Part shown: positions 50,320 through 58,693 of the stretch, piece by piece
How positions within the stretch are numbered: position 1 is the first letter of the stretch
Layout of the letters: each line of letters opens with the position of its first letter
DNA from: Massilia sp. PDC64
GTDB lineage: Bacteria; Pseudomonadota; Gammaproteobacteria; Burkholderiales; Burkholderiaceae_D
DNA length: 64,000 nucleotides
Direction: 5' to 3'
Assembly (NCBI RefSeq): GCF_900101265.1
Contig: NZ_FMZS01000007.1
Coordinates: 248,001 to 312,000 of the forward strand
Made by a program: the position numbers and the translations under genes
The notes under the pieces: generated by a model
The model's input: only the letters and a program-made list of their open reading frames with translations
What the model was told of the DNA's origin: nothing
The model's database searches: none

Positions 50320-51087
50320 TTAGATCGTTGTGCCACATTCATTCAAGCGTTCTACCAGATACCAGACACACGCCCTCTGTTCGAGGACGGGGTCCTCGTC
50401 ATATTTTTCTCCGGTTTCCGGGTGGAAGAGATCTTTAAATCCAACTAAAACGTAGGCTTTCGGCGCAGGCCTGCGGTATGTGCTCAGGAACTGAGCACAA
50501 GTGTTCTCCACGTCGGGCACATAAATCCCGCTATGCCTTGTATTTTCCCCAGTACATACGGAAATATCTTTGTTGATTCGGTAAGTTGGCCAGCGACTTG
50601 GAAATTCAATCGGAACAACTTTATCGATGTAGGTTGCTAGTGTGGGCGGATGCCAAAAAGCCTCGACCGTTAAAACAATCTTATGCGCCATGCTTGATGC
50701 TTTCTCCATCAGGAAGTCAAACAAACTCCTGTCTGCGCTCGACATCCAATCCGCAGGATAGTCCCTCTGCCCTTTGTAATCGTTTAAAGGGCTATGTGCA
50801 CAATCTAAACCCTGTATATCGCCATGAGTGAGCAGAGTAAAACCATCGTTCAAATTCCGCAAAGTATTCCTGAAGTTAGGCAGTACCCGGTGTCTCCAGA
50901 CAATATCTGGTTGATTATATAAAGGTTGTTTCCTGTGATTATGTGGAATCGCTTTCATGAATGAATCAAGACAGGACTCCGCATGCACAATCATCTTTTC
51001 CCATATATCACGCAGTTCACCGAAGTATTCAATCGAAGAATATTTTTCCAATGAATATACTTCACGCGGATCGATAATTGCTTTCAT
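50320..51087 (-). CDS. Putative T6SS immunity protein 2 (Imm71/72-like)
   Basis: 255 residues, no signal peptide; helical N-terminal half (IEYFGELRDIWEKMIVHAESCLDSF) and a C-terminal beta part with HSGIYVPDVENTCAQFL, APKAYVLVGFKDLFHPETGEKYDED. AT-rich relative to flanks. Located after immunity 1 and before PAAR. The family assignment to Imm71/72-like proteins is from memory of sequence style, not from a search. It may protect against the same toxin or a lost one. Confidence 0.5.
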   Translation of the reverse strand: MKAIIDPREVYSLEKYSSIEYFGELRDIWEKMIVHAESCLDSFMKAIPHNHRKQPLYNQPDIVWRHRVLPNFRNTLRNLNDGFTLLTHGDIQGLDCAHSPLNDYKGQRDYPADWMSSADRSLFDFLMEKASSMAHKIVLTVEAFWHPPTLATYIDKVVPIEFPSRWPTYRINKDISVCTGENTRHSGIYVPDVENTCAQFLSTYRRPAPKAYVLVGFKDLFHPETGEKYDEDPVLEQRACVWYLVERLNECGTTI

Positions 51088-51111
51088 TGCCGCCCTCGCT
51101 CAAGAATGCAG

Positions 51112-52215
51112 TTACGTCTGATTTCCATCCCACTGCCAGATCGTCTTTCCATACTGCGAATTTTCTTCTGGAAATCTCTCGCCGAGTTCAAACCGGCGCC
51201 GCGAATCAACCCGGGCTGGCGTAAAGTACATTCCGGCTTTTTGGCAGATAGATCCAGATTCGAAGCGAAGGGTTTCATCAGACGAGTGCTCTAGCTCGGC
51301 TTCGACTGGTTCGAATTCATCCTTTATAATCTCGACGTAATACCAGCTGCTCGGATGTGATGTAAAAGCGTTACCCGCAACCAGGCTGGGTGCCAAATTT
51401 GGTTTAAACGAATCCTCAAAAAAAGAATCATTTTTTAAAACAGGATCGTCCTGATTTTCGATAACGAAGTCGAGCATCGCCTGACCGTCCAACCATAGTT
51501 TGGATCGTCCCACTTTTTTTAGTGCAGCTTTGCCAAGAGAATTGAAGGTACTGCACTCAAGTAATTTTCCGTATACGGATCCCGTCCATGCGAATTGCAA
51601 AGCAGCGTCAGGATCATCGGTAGAAACATAAACACCGGTTTTCGGCGGTAAACGACCGTGTTCCGCGACAACATCAGTATGGACCCGAAGCTTCGGAAGC
51701 ATTGGAAAATGCTGCTTTTGTTCTTGCCAAGCCATGGTTAGACCAAAGTCGTTCCATCTGCTGACGTGATAGTTCTTATCCATTGTATCGTCGATATTTC
51801 CAGCGTATTCCGATAGCTCTGCGAACATTTTGTCAAAACGTTCTTGCTCCTCCAAAGCCATCCATTGAGTCGAATACTCAGCCATGCCACGACCACATTG
51901 ATAAGCACCGGTAACGTGATATATCTGTGCAGCCCTATCAGCAATGTCCCTTGTAATCGCCAACTGAAAATCTGCAAGAAAATGCCAAGCATTAGCTACC
52001 CAGTTCTGGGTCGTATCACGATGTCCCCAACGCGATTTCTTTCTAATGATCCTATCTCTTCCCTGAGTTTGAGAAACATCTATCAGGTTGTCCGAAAAAC
52101 CTCTTAACTCGAGTAAACGTTTTTGCAACCCCAAGAGATAATCCATTGATGAGAAATAATATAAAAGTGCAGCCTGCTTCTTTCTCCAGCTAGACAATTC
52201 AAAATCTGCATCCAT
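51112..52215 (-). CDS. Putative T6SS immunity protein 1 (Imm71/72-like)
   Basis: 367 residues, cytoplasmic. Helical first half (YYFSSMDYLLGLQKRLLELRG), then a beta-rich half with PPKTGVYVSTDDPDAALQFAW. It ends ICQKAGMYFTPARVDSRRRF and YGKTIWQWDGNQ, typical of the Imm71 style C-terminus. Begins 42 bp after the effector stop, the usual place for a cognate immunity gene. Strongly AT-rich (22 of 60 G/C at 51421-51480 against 46 of 60 at 49081-49140). Confidence 0.55.
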   Translation of the reverse strand: MDADFELSSWRKKQAALLYYFSSMDYLLGLQKRLLELRGFSDNLIDVSQTQGRDRIIRKKSRWGHRDTTQNWVANAWHFLADFQLAITRDIADRAAQIYHVTGAYQCGRGMAEYSTQWMALEEQERFDKMFAELSEYAGNIDDTMDKNYHVSRWNDFGLTMAWQEQKQHFPMLPKLRVHTDVVAEHGRLPPKTGVYVSTDDPDAALQFAWTGSVYGKLLECSTFNSLGKAALKKVGRSKLWLDGQAMLDFVIENQDDPVLKNDSFFEDSFKPNLAPSLVAGNAFTSHPSSWYYVEIIKDEFEPVEAELEHSSDETLRFESGSICQKAGMYFTPARVDSRRRFELGERFPEENSQYGKTIWQWDGNQT

Positions 52216-52257
52216 GTTGGCACCTGCGATATAGTTGAATACGTTTCATCCCATTTC

Positions 52258-53817
52258 TCAACTTTGAAGAGCAGTAACTTGCCCAGGCAATGTTGGTAGG
52301 CCTATTCTCTCAGGGAGACCCTCACCTTCGAAATCTGTATATCCCCATCCTGTTTCAAACGGTCCACTTATGTTAGGATGATTTATTGATTCTCTGATGC
52401 CCACATATTCATTTTTCTGCAAATCGTTCAATTTATTATATTCTGCCTGGCTTATCGGCTTTCTTAAAATATTTTCTTTTGCGCCTCCCAATTTATAAAA
52501 ACGCATCACGTCGTTTCTATTATCATTCCTTTCAATATTAAAGACTATCTGTTCTGCTCCTCCATCCAAACACAGGTCGGGAAGCTCAGCCCGAATTTGG
52601 CTGGACGCTGGGCCTCGCCACACCTTCAAAGTTTCGCCAGGCTTGACATCGTAAATTACGAATTGTCCATTGCCATTCCAATCTGGCCATACCGCCAAGT
52701 ACTTACGCCATGCAGCTCGGGGATCGGGTGAGTTCTGGATTTCTTTGAAGACCTCTTCGCTTATCCAACAATCACTCATGGCTCGACTGTTTGGCGAAAC
52801 AATCCGGTACATGCGCGCTGGGCCTTTGATTTCCGCCGCCGCGAACACATGGAAAGATTCAATACCTTGCTTATTTAAAGGCGGCCATCCTTCCTTAACC
52901 TTCTCGTCAACCCTAGTTTTCATCTCCTTATAATTAGCTTTAGGCCAGCGTCCAGAACCGTCGCTAAGCCAGCTCGGCCTTGGCTTCTTCGTGCGCATCA
53001 ACGTTACCGCCGCCGCCTCCGGCAACGCGCCGCGATAGTGGACATTTCTTACGTCCAGAATGCCGTGACGGCTTTTCAAAGCGTCGTGCTCGAGACGCAA
53101 TACGATCGTATCGAAAATATTGTCGATCCTGGCGGTGACGCTTTCGATGCCCTCCCGGGCTCTGGACCGCACCCACATGACAGTTTCGAAAGCGCTTTTC
53201 GCTCTCTTGCCAACGGCAGGAATGTGCTCGACCTTTTTGACCAGCGTATCCAACGTGCGAATTGCAGTATCAAAAGCCGCCAGAAGCTGCGTCGGCCTGA
53301 TCTTGTTTTTTACCGTCCTGATCTCCTTGGCGAGCCAGGAAAAAACTTCATCGACCTGATGCAACTTGAGATATTTCTGAAATTCTTTGCGCCGCAATAA
53401 GGTGATCACCCATGTCATCGCGCCCTCGACGGCTTTGGCAATGGCAGCACCGCCTGCGCGACGAACGAACGCAAAAAATACCTTCAACACGCCTTTGACG
53501 AGCGAACCGACAAAGGGAACGAGGCCGATCAGTGTCAGCACCAGACTGACCCATCCCCAGCTGTCCGATTCATCCTCGTGCAGCTTCTTGCAATTGGCGA
53601 TCAGGTCGCGTACGTCACATACTTGATCCACCAAGGGAATCATCGAGATGGCTGCGTCGACAACGATTTGCCCGGTAGACCGGTTTTCGTTGAAGTCGCC
53701 TTGCACGGCCTGCCAGAACCATTCCCATACGTTGGTGTGGCTGTCCTCTTCTGCACTCTGGTCGTTAGTTGTCCATGCCAGTGCATCGCGCATTTGGGTT
53801 GCATCTGCCTCGGCCAT
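52258..53817 (-). CDS. Putative T6SS effector with pre-toxin membrane-helix domain
   Basis: 519 residues from the ATG at 53817, which has GGGAG at spacing 8; a TTG at 53847 would overlap the vgrG stop. N-terminal region: VVDAAISMIPLVDQVCDVRDL (50-72, shown in part) and a hydrophobic hairpin at about 89-119 (WVSLVLTLIGLVPFVGSLVKG). Such pre-toxin segments precede toxins delivered with VgrG. From about residue 280 a different domain follows (FHVFAAAEIKGPARMYRIV; KVWRGPASSQ; LDGGAEQIVFNIER). It also becomes AT-rich there. The toxic activity is not recognised. A distant ADP-ribosyltransferase-like reading is possible but unproven. Confidence 0.65.
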   Translation of the reverse strand: MAEADATQMRDALAWTTNDQSAEEDSHTNVWEWFWQAVQGDFNENRSTGQIVVDAAISMIPLVDQVCDVRDLIANCKKLHEDESDSWGWVSLVLTLIGLVPFVGSLVKGVLKVFFAFVRRAGGAAIAKAVEGAMTWVITLLRRKEFQKYLKLHQVDEVFSWLAKEIRTVKNKIRPTQLLAAFDTAIRTLDTLVKKVEHIPAVGKRAKSAFETVMWVRSRAREGIESVTARIDNIFDTIVLRLEHDALKSRHGILDVRNVHYRGALPEAAAVTLMRTKKPRPSWLSDGSGRWPKANYKEMKTRVDEKVKEGWPPLNKQGIESFHVFAAAEIKGPARMYRIVSPNSRAMSDCWISEEVFKEIQNSPDPRAAWRKYLAVWPDWNGNGQFVIYDVKPGETLKVWRGPASSQIRAELPDLCLDGGAEQIVFNIERNDNRNDVMRFYKLGGAKENILRKPISQAEYNKLNDLQKNEYVGIRESINHPNISGPFETGWGYTDFEGEGLPERIGLPTLPGQVTALQS

Positions 53818-53839
53818 CGGTCTGCTCCCGTCAAAACAA

Positions 53840-56626
53840 TCAACCAATCAGCTTTTGCAGCGGATCGTGCGGCTCTTCCTTCCTGGGCTTGCGAGGGTGA
53901 TAAATGACTTTCTTTACGCGCTTGTTCAGGACGTTCTCGCGCAACGCCTTGCCATCCTTGTCCAGGGTCCCTGTAAGAACCGGGCCTTTGTCGAAATGGA
54001 TTTCGTAATCGGCATTCGCGATGCCTTCGGCCGATTCCGCGTCGACGTAATGCAGTGCGATCCAATGGCTGGCCTCCTTGCCGAGTTCACCCGGCAGATT
54101 GGACAGATTTGCTACCTTGCTCGCCCCACCATCGAACACATGCTGCCCGCCCTTGACGGAAAACGTCCCCGGACAAGCAAACGTGATATCGCCACCTTCC
54201 AGGGTGACCGCCGACTGCCCGGCCTGCAGAACGATCTTGTCCTTGGCCTTGATCTCGATCCCGTCGTTCACCGACACGACCGTCACTTCCCGATCCGCCA
54301 GAATCTCCAGCCGGTCCGTATGTGCCTGCAGAGAAACGGGCCCGTTCGCCGCGATCGCCTGGATGCCGCCCGCGTGCGTGAAGAAACTGGCCGCGTTGCC
54401 GGCAACGGCGGAAAACGTGCGGCCGGCCGTCATGTGCAGGTCGGATCGCGTCGTCCAGTGCAATTGCTGGCCCGCATACAAGACGGTCGAAGCCGGCGTG
54501 GCCCAGTTAATGCTGGCGGCAGAGTCCATCAGGACGAGGGACGCACCGAACTTTTCCACCGGCTGACCCGGATCAGGCTCGCGCGTGCCACTCCTGGGCT
54601 TGAGCGCTGTCTGACCATTCACCGCGCCTTCGTATTTGCCTTTGGCCTGCGGATCGATCAGGTCGATGACGCCCGCCTGCGCCTGGGCCGCTTCCTTGCT
54701 GGACAGCGCCTGTTGCGCCGCGGCGGCCTGGCCCAGCGCATCGCTCAACGCCTTGGCCGCTTTGAAGCCGGACAGCGCCTCGGCGATGTCCATCTGAGTC
54801 GACGTCACGCCGCTGCCGCGGGCGGGGCGGGATCGTGTCGACAACAGCACGCCCTCGGCGCCGCGCAGCACCGCCCAGGCGTCGGTGCGCAGTTCGAAGC
54901 CGCTGCCGCGCCATGGGCCGCGCCGGGCCGATCCGGGTTCTTGCTGGATGAGGTAGCCCAGATTCAGTTGCGTCGCCGCAGTGCTGGTGGCCAGGCGCAT
55001 GCGCAATTGGCCGGGCGTGTCGTCCAGTTGCCACTGGTTGTAGCCGCTGCCGTCGAAATTCAAAGTGTGGATGCCGGACAGCACGCCGGCATGGTCGACG
55101 CCGGAATCGACGCCGGCCGCAAACGGCGGCGGATCCGCGCCCGTGTACAACTGCGCCACGATGACGGGGCGGTCGATGTCGCCTTCGATGAAGTCGACCA
55201 GGACCTCGGTGCCGATACGCGGCGTGAACTGCGTCCCCCAGTTGGGCCCGGCCAATGCTTCCGCCACGCGCACCCAGGTGCCGGAGCGGTCGTCGCCCGG
55301 TGCGCAGCCGTCGGCATCGGTGTTGTGCGCGATGCCGCCCGGGTTCGGACGCGTGCCGCGCTGCCAGAGGAACTGGATGCGCACCTGCATATCGCGCGTG
55401 GTCGTCGCCACCGCGTCCGGCAAGCCGACGACGAGGGCGGTCTGCGGTCCCGGTGCCGTGCGCGGATGCGGTGCCGTCATCGACGGCGGAACCAGGGCCA
55501 CCGTATCGCGCACGCAGGCGAAGGTGTTGCGGTAGGTCCCGTCTTCCACATCGGACGCGGCGGTGCGGACGATGCCGCTGTCCAGGTTGTTGCGCGCTTC
55601 GTGCTCGACCCACAGCACGACAAAACCATTCTCGCCGGTGGGATAGCGCTCGTGCTGCGTCAGGCGGAATGCGTGACCGGCCGCCAGGCGGCGTACAGCG
55701 CCGGCGCCTTCGAAGATCTTGTTGTCCCGCTCCAGCGCCTGCAGCATCAGGCGGCTGTGACGGTGCGGAGCGTCGCTGGCGATGCGCTCGCCGCTGCCGT
55801 CGTAGACCGCCACCGGCGGCACGTCGCCCGCGTCGAGCATCGATTGTTGTTCGCTTGCCGGCGCCAGCAGCCGCGCCGGGTCCCAGCTGCTGATGCCGAC
55901 GGCATTCGCGGCCACGCGCCGGCGCGCACGGAAGGCGTCGATGGCATCGTCGGTGTCGGTCGCGCGCACGCCGTGGAAACGCAGGATGTCGCCTCCGGGC
56001 ATCGCCGGCACAAGCGCCTGCGCATCGAAGATGACGAGGCGGTGACCCGCGTCGTCGTGCTCGAAGCGCCAGTTCAGCCCTTCGGCGGCAAGCAATCGGG
56101 TAAAAAAGTCGAGGTCGCTCTCGCGGTACTGCGTGCAGATCGGGCGCCGGTCCAGCGGTTGCGTGACGTCGAAGGTGAATTGCACCTGTGGATAATCGGC
56201 GAGTAATTCACAGACGATCTCGCGCGCATCCTTGTCCTGGAAGATCCAGCTGTCGCGCCGCAGCGCCAGCATGGACAGTGCCGGTTCGAGGCGCAGGCGG
56301 TAGCGCGCGACGCCGCCGTCTGCGCCCAACCACGACGCCGCCGTGCACAGGCCGTGCCAGGCGCGCCGACTGCCGTCCGGTTGCAGCAGGCCGACGGTGA
56401 GTCCGGTACCGATGAAGCCGGCCAGGTCGAGGTCGGTGGAGACGCTCAGGGCATCGATGTCGAAGCCGAACAGCATATTGATGCCTTCGCGGCCGCTGAA
56501 GCGTTCCACGACGAGCGAATCCGGCACGCTGCCGTCCTGGACGCTGGCCAGGGTCAGCAGGCGTGCGTGCTGGCTCAGCCCCGTGCCAAAGCGGCCCAGG
56601 GCGCTGATCTCGGAAGGGAGGTTCAT
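53840..56626 (-). CDS. vgrG: VgrG (TssI) T6SS spike protein
   Basis: 928 residues. gp27-like N-terminal part (VVERFSGREGINMLFGFDIDAL; LRRDSWIFQDKDAREIVCELL; FFTRLLAAEGLNWRFEHD). gp5-like OB and beta-prism follow with the RIGTEVLVDFIEGDIDRPVIVAQ motif. DUF2345-type C-terminal region at about 630-790, then a tail (WIALHYVDAESAEGIANADYEI) that probably adapts the effector. Follows tssK by 10 bp and precedes the effector by 22 bp. Confidence 0.95.
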   Translation of the reverse strand: MNLPSEISALGRFGTGLSQHARLLTLASVQDGSVPDSLVVERFSGREGINMLFGFDIDALSVSTDLDLAGFIGTGLTVGLLQPDGSRRAWHGLCTAASWLGADGGVARYRLRLEPALSMLALRRDSWIFQDKDAREIVCELLADYPQVQFTFDVTQPLDRRPICTQYRESDLDFFTRLLAAEGLNWRFEHDDAGHRLVIFDAQALVPAMPGGDILRFHGVRATDTDDAIDAFRARRRVAANAVGISSWDPARLLAPASEQQSMLDAGDVPPVAVYDGSGERIASDAPHRHSRLMLQALERDNKIFEGAGAVRRLAAGHAFRLTQHERYPTGENGFVVLWVEHEARNNLDSGIVRTAASDVEDGTYRNTFACVRDTVALVPPSMTAPHPRTAPGPQTALVVGLPDAVATTTRDMQVRIQFLWQRGTRPNPGGIAHNTDADGCAPGDDRSGTWVRVAEALAGPNWGTQFTPRIGTEVLVDFIEGDIDRPVIVAQLYTGADPPPFAAGVDSGVDHAGVLSGIHTLNFDGSGYNQWQLDDTPGQLRMRLATSTAATQLNLGYLIQQEPGSARRGPWRGSGFELRTDAWAVLRGAEGVLLSTRSRPARGSGVTSTQMDIAEALSGFKAAKALSDALGQAAAAQQALSSKEAAQAQAGVIDLIDPQAKGKYEGAVNGQTALKPRSGTREPDPGQPVEKFGASLVLMDSAASINWATPASTVLYAGQQLHWTTRSDLHMTAGRTFSAVAGNAASFFTHAGGIQAIAANGPVSLQAHTDRLEILADREVTVVSVNDGIEIKAKDKIVLQAGQSAVTLEGGDITFACPGTFSVKGGQHVFDGGASKVANLSNLPGELGKEASHWIALHYVDAESAEGIANADYEIHFDKGPVLTGTLDKDGKALRENVLNKRVKKVIYHPRKPRKEEPHDPLQKLIG

Positions 56627-56636
56627 CGCCCGCGGC

Positions 56637-58001
56637 TCAGGCGGCGACGGCCAGCAATTCCAGCTTCAGGCCCTTCATCCCCGACGGCACGTAGATCGCC
56701 ATCGATTGCGCCTGCAGCATGCGCTCGTACATCTGTCCCTTGGCATCGAGGATGAAATAACACGTGTCGGGACGGACCGGTACGGCGGCGGGCAGTTGCG
56801 GCGCATATTGCAGGCGCACGCCGGGCAGGGCGGACAGCACGCATTTCTCGACGTCGTCCGGCGCACCCACCTTGAAACGGAGGGGCACGGTGTCGACGAG
56901 TTCCAGGGTCGGGATGTCGGCCGAGACGGCGATGTAGAACGTGGTCTTGTCGTCGATCTTGCCGGAGTCGAGCATGCCGTGGTGGTACGACGGCCGCACT
57001 TCGTTCAGGACGATGGCGAAGTACTTCGACGAGATCACGGTGTCGAGCAGTTCGCGGATGATCTGGAACAGCTTGGCGAAGGCGGGACCAGGTTCGGCAT
57101 GCTGGTAAACCGGCAGGTCGGTCAGCGTCCAGCTTTTCGAAAACGTCATCAAGGCGCCGGCCACGCCGAGCAATTGTTCGTGCAAGCGTTCCGGGTGCAG
57201 GTCGGGATGGTGCAGGTAGTGCGATAACGATGCGCAGGCGGAACTGGCTGTGTGCAATAGCCAGAACGACGACATGTCGCCGGAACGGAATTCGATCACG
57301 TTGCGGCTCGGCTCGCGGTGGTGGCCGTACAGCGAGCTCACCTTGGCCTGCAGCGCTTCGAGCAGGCGACGCAGTTGCTGGAACAGGGCGGGTGCAGAAC
57401 CCACCGACAGGCTCGGCGGCAGGAAGGACGGGTCCAGTTCGAAACCGCCGGACGGGGCGCGGCGCAGACGCAGCACGGGAAAGCTCAGATAGGCGTCGCG
57501 CGGCTCGAAGTCCGGGACGAGACGCACCGTTTTCCTGAGGTAGGACACGGACGCCGGCGCCGCTTGCGTGTAGAGGTCGGGCGTTTCCTCATTGGTTTGC
57601 ACGAAGCGGACCGTCTTGGTCGGCTGGCCCGGCTGGGCGAAATTGCCGCTGAAAGGTTTCAGGCCGGGCAGGGCGGCGTAATACGTGACGGTTTGCTGGG
57701 ATTGCGGCAGTTGGCCGAGGTCGACGGTGTCGGGCAGTTCGTCGGCACCCGGCGCATCGACCAGTTCGCCATCCTGGAAGCGCAGCGCCAGCTCGAGGAT
57801 GCGCAAGACATTGCTGGACAACGCCTCGCGGTCGATCTGCAGCGCTTCGATGCCCCAGGCATACGGGTGTACGGCCCGGATGCTCTTGTACAGGCGGTGC
57901 TCATGATACTGGTCCTGGCGCTGGAAATGCTGCGGACGCAGGAGCAGGCCTTCGCCCCACAAAACCTTGCTGGCCATGTTGCCGATCATCGTGCTCGTCA
58001 T
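56637..58001 (-). CDS. tssK: T6SS baseplate subunit TssK
   Basis: 454 residues from the ATG at 58001, whose SD GGAGG lies 6 bp upstream. TssK signature near the N-terminus: VLWGEGLLLRPQHFQRQDQYHEH. C-terminal receptor-binding part: YFILDAKGQMYERMLQAQSMAIYVPSG. Trimeric TssK links the baseplate to the TssJLM membrane complex. First gene of the minus-strand T6SS operon; divergent from tssE. Confidence 0.95.
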   Translation of the reverse strand: MTSTMIGNMASKVLWGEGLLLRPQHFQRQDQYHEHRLYKSIRAVHPYAWGIEALQIDREALSSNVLRILELALRFQDGELVDAPGADELPDTVDLGQLPQSQQTVTYYAALPGLKPFSGNFAQPGQPTKTVRFVQTNEETPDLYTQAAPASVSYLRKTVRLVPDFEPRDAYLSFPVLRLRRAPSGGFELDPSFLPPSLSVGSAPALFQQLRRLLEALQAKVSSLYGHHREPSRNVIEFRSGDMSSFWLLHTASSACASLSHYLHHPDLHPERLHEQLLGVAGALMTFSKSWTLTDLPVYQHAEPGPAFAKLFQIIRELLDTVISSKYFAIVLNEVRPSYHHGMLDSGKIDDKTTFYIAVSADIPTLELVDTVPLRFKVGAPDDVEKCVLSALPGVRLQYAPQLPAAVPVRPDTCYFILDAKGQMYERMLQAQSMAIYVPSGMKGLKLELLAVAA

Positions 58002-58070
58002 GCATGTCCTCCAGTCATTGACTTGTCCCAAGTCGATCACCTTAGTCCTTCGCGACGGTTTTTTTTCTGC

Positions 58071-58115
58071 AATGACCTGCAGTTTTGCTACTGCTCAAAG
58101 TAACCGTGGGTCATT
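58071..58115. promoter_or_regulatory. Inverted repeat in the divergent T6SS promoter region
   Basis: AATGACC (58071-58077) and GGTCATT (58109-58115) are perfect 7-bp inverted arms 31 bp apart, in the 186-bp gap between tssK (58001) and tssE (58188). Could serve a regulator of both operons. No sigma-54 -24/-12 element with the expected GG-N10-GC was found. Confidence 0.3.
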
Positions 58116-58187
58116 CCCAACTGAACTATTTTTTCGCGCCCGACTGTGTGAAGATGCCGGCTTGCGCTGCCGGCATGGAGGAGTTCG

Positions 58188-58691
58188 ATGGAAGGATTCA
58201 CGCCTGGTTTTTTCGACCGTCTGCTGGGCACATCGGTGCGCGGCGCCGCCAACGCCACCGTCTCGCGCATGACCGCCGAGGAGTTCAAGGATGCCGTCGC
58301 GCGTGACCTGGAGGCGTTGTTGAACACGCGCTCTGTCATCCCGGAAAACTCACTGCAGGGCTTTCCCGAGTGCAGCGAATCACTCGTCACCTATGGCTTG
58401 ACGGATTTCGCCGACCGCTCGCTGTCGAGCCCGAGCGACCGCGCCTACATCTGCGAGTGCCTCGAAAAGACCATCGCCCGCCATGAGCCGCGCCTGCGCA
58501 ACGTGAAAGCGGTGCTGGAAGTGCGTGACGAGAGTCTCGTGAACCGCCTGAAGTTCTCGATCACGGCGGTGCTCGTCGCCAGCGCCTCGGAAGAACCCGT
58601 CAATTTCGATGCGCTGCTGCAGCCGTCGACCCTGCAGTACAGCATCAGCAAAGCGGGCAGGGCGTCGATGGCCGCGTCCACGGGAGCCTGA
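58188..58691 (+). CDS. tssE: T6SS baseplate subunit TssE (gp25-like)
   Basis: 167 residues; GGAGGAG precedes the ATG. gp25 features: LLNTRSVIPENS, the segment YGLTDFADRSLSS and ECLEKTIARHEPRLRNVKAVL. Wedge component of the T6SS baseplate with TssF/G. Stop lies 2 bp before tssF. Confidence 0.93.
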   Translation: MEGFTPGFFDRLLGTSVRGAANATVSRMTAEEFKDAVARDLEALLNTRSVIPENSLQGFPECSESLVTYGLTDFADRSLSSPSDRAYICECLEKTIARHEPRLRNVKAVLEVRDESLVNRLKFSITAVLVASASEEPVNFDALLQPSTLQYSISKAGRASMAASTGA

Positions 58692-58693
58692 GC

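Noticed and set aside
51084..51278. Short minus-strand ORF between the two immunity genes
   Set aside because: Lies inside immunity gene 1 in another frame and has no RBS; not distinct.
52258..52980. Confident ADP-ribosyltransferase call for the toxin domain
   Set aside because: Only loose resemblance (MYRIV, WRGPASSQ, GGAEQIVF); no complete R-S-E or H-Y-E pattern can be placed.
53845..53847. TTG start for the effector
   Set aside because: Overlaps the vgrG stop; the ATG at 53817 has GGGAG at good spacing.
58002..58187. Sigma-54 promoter for the T6SS genes
   Set aside because: No GG-N10-GC pair of -24/-12 type was found on either strand.
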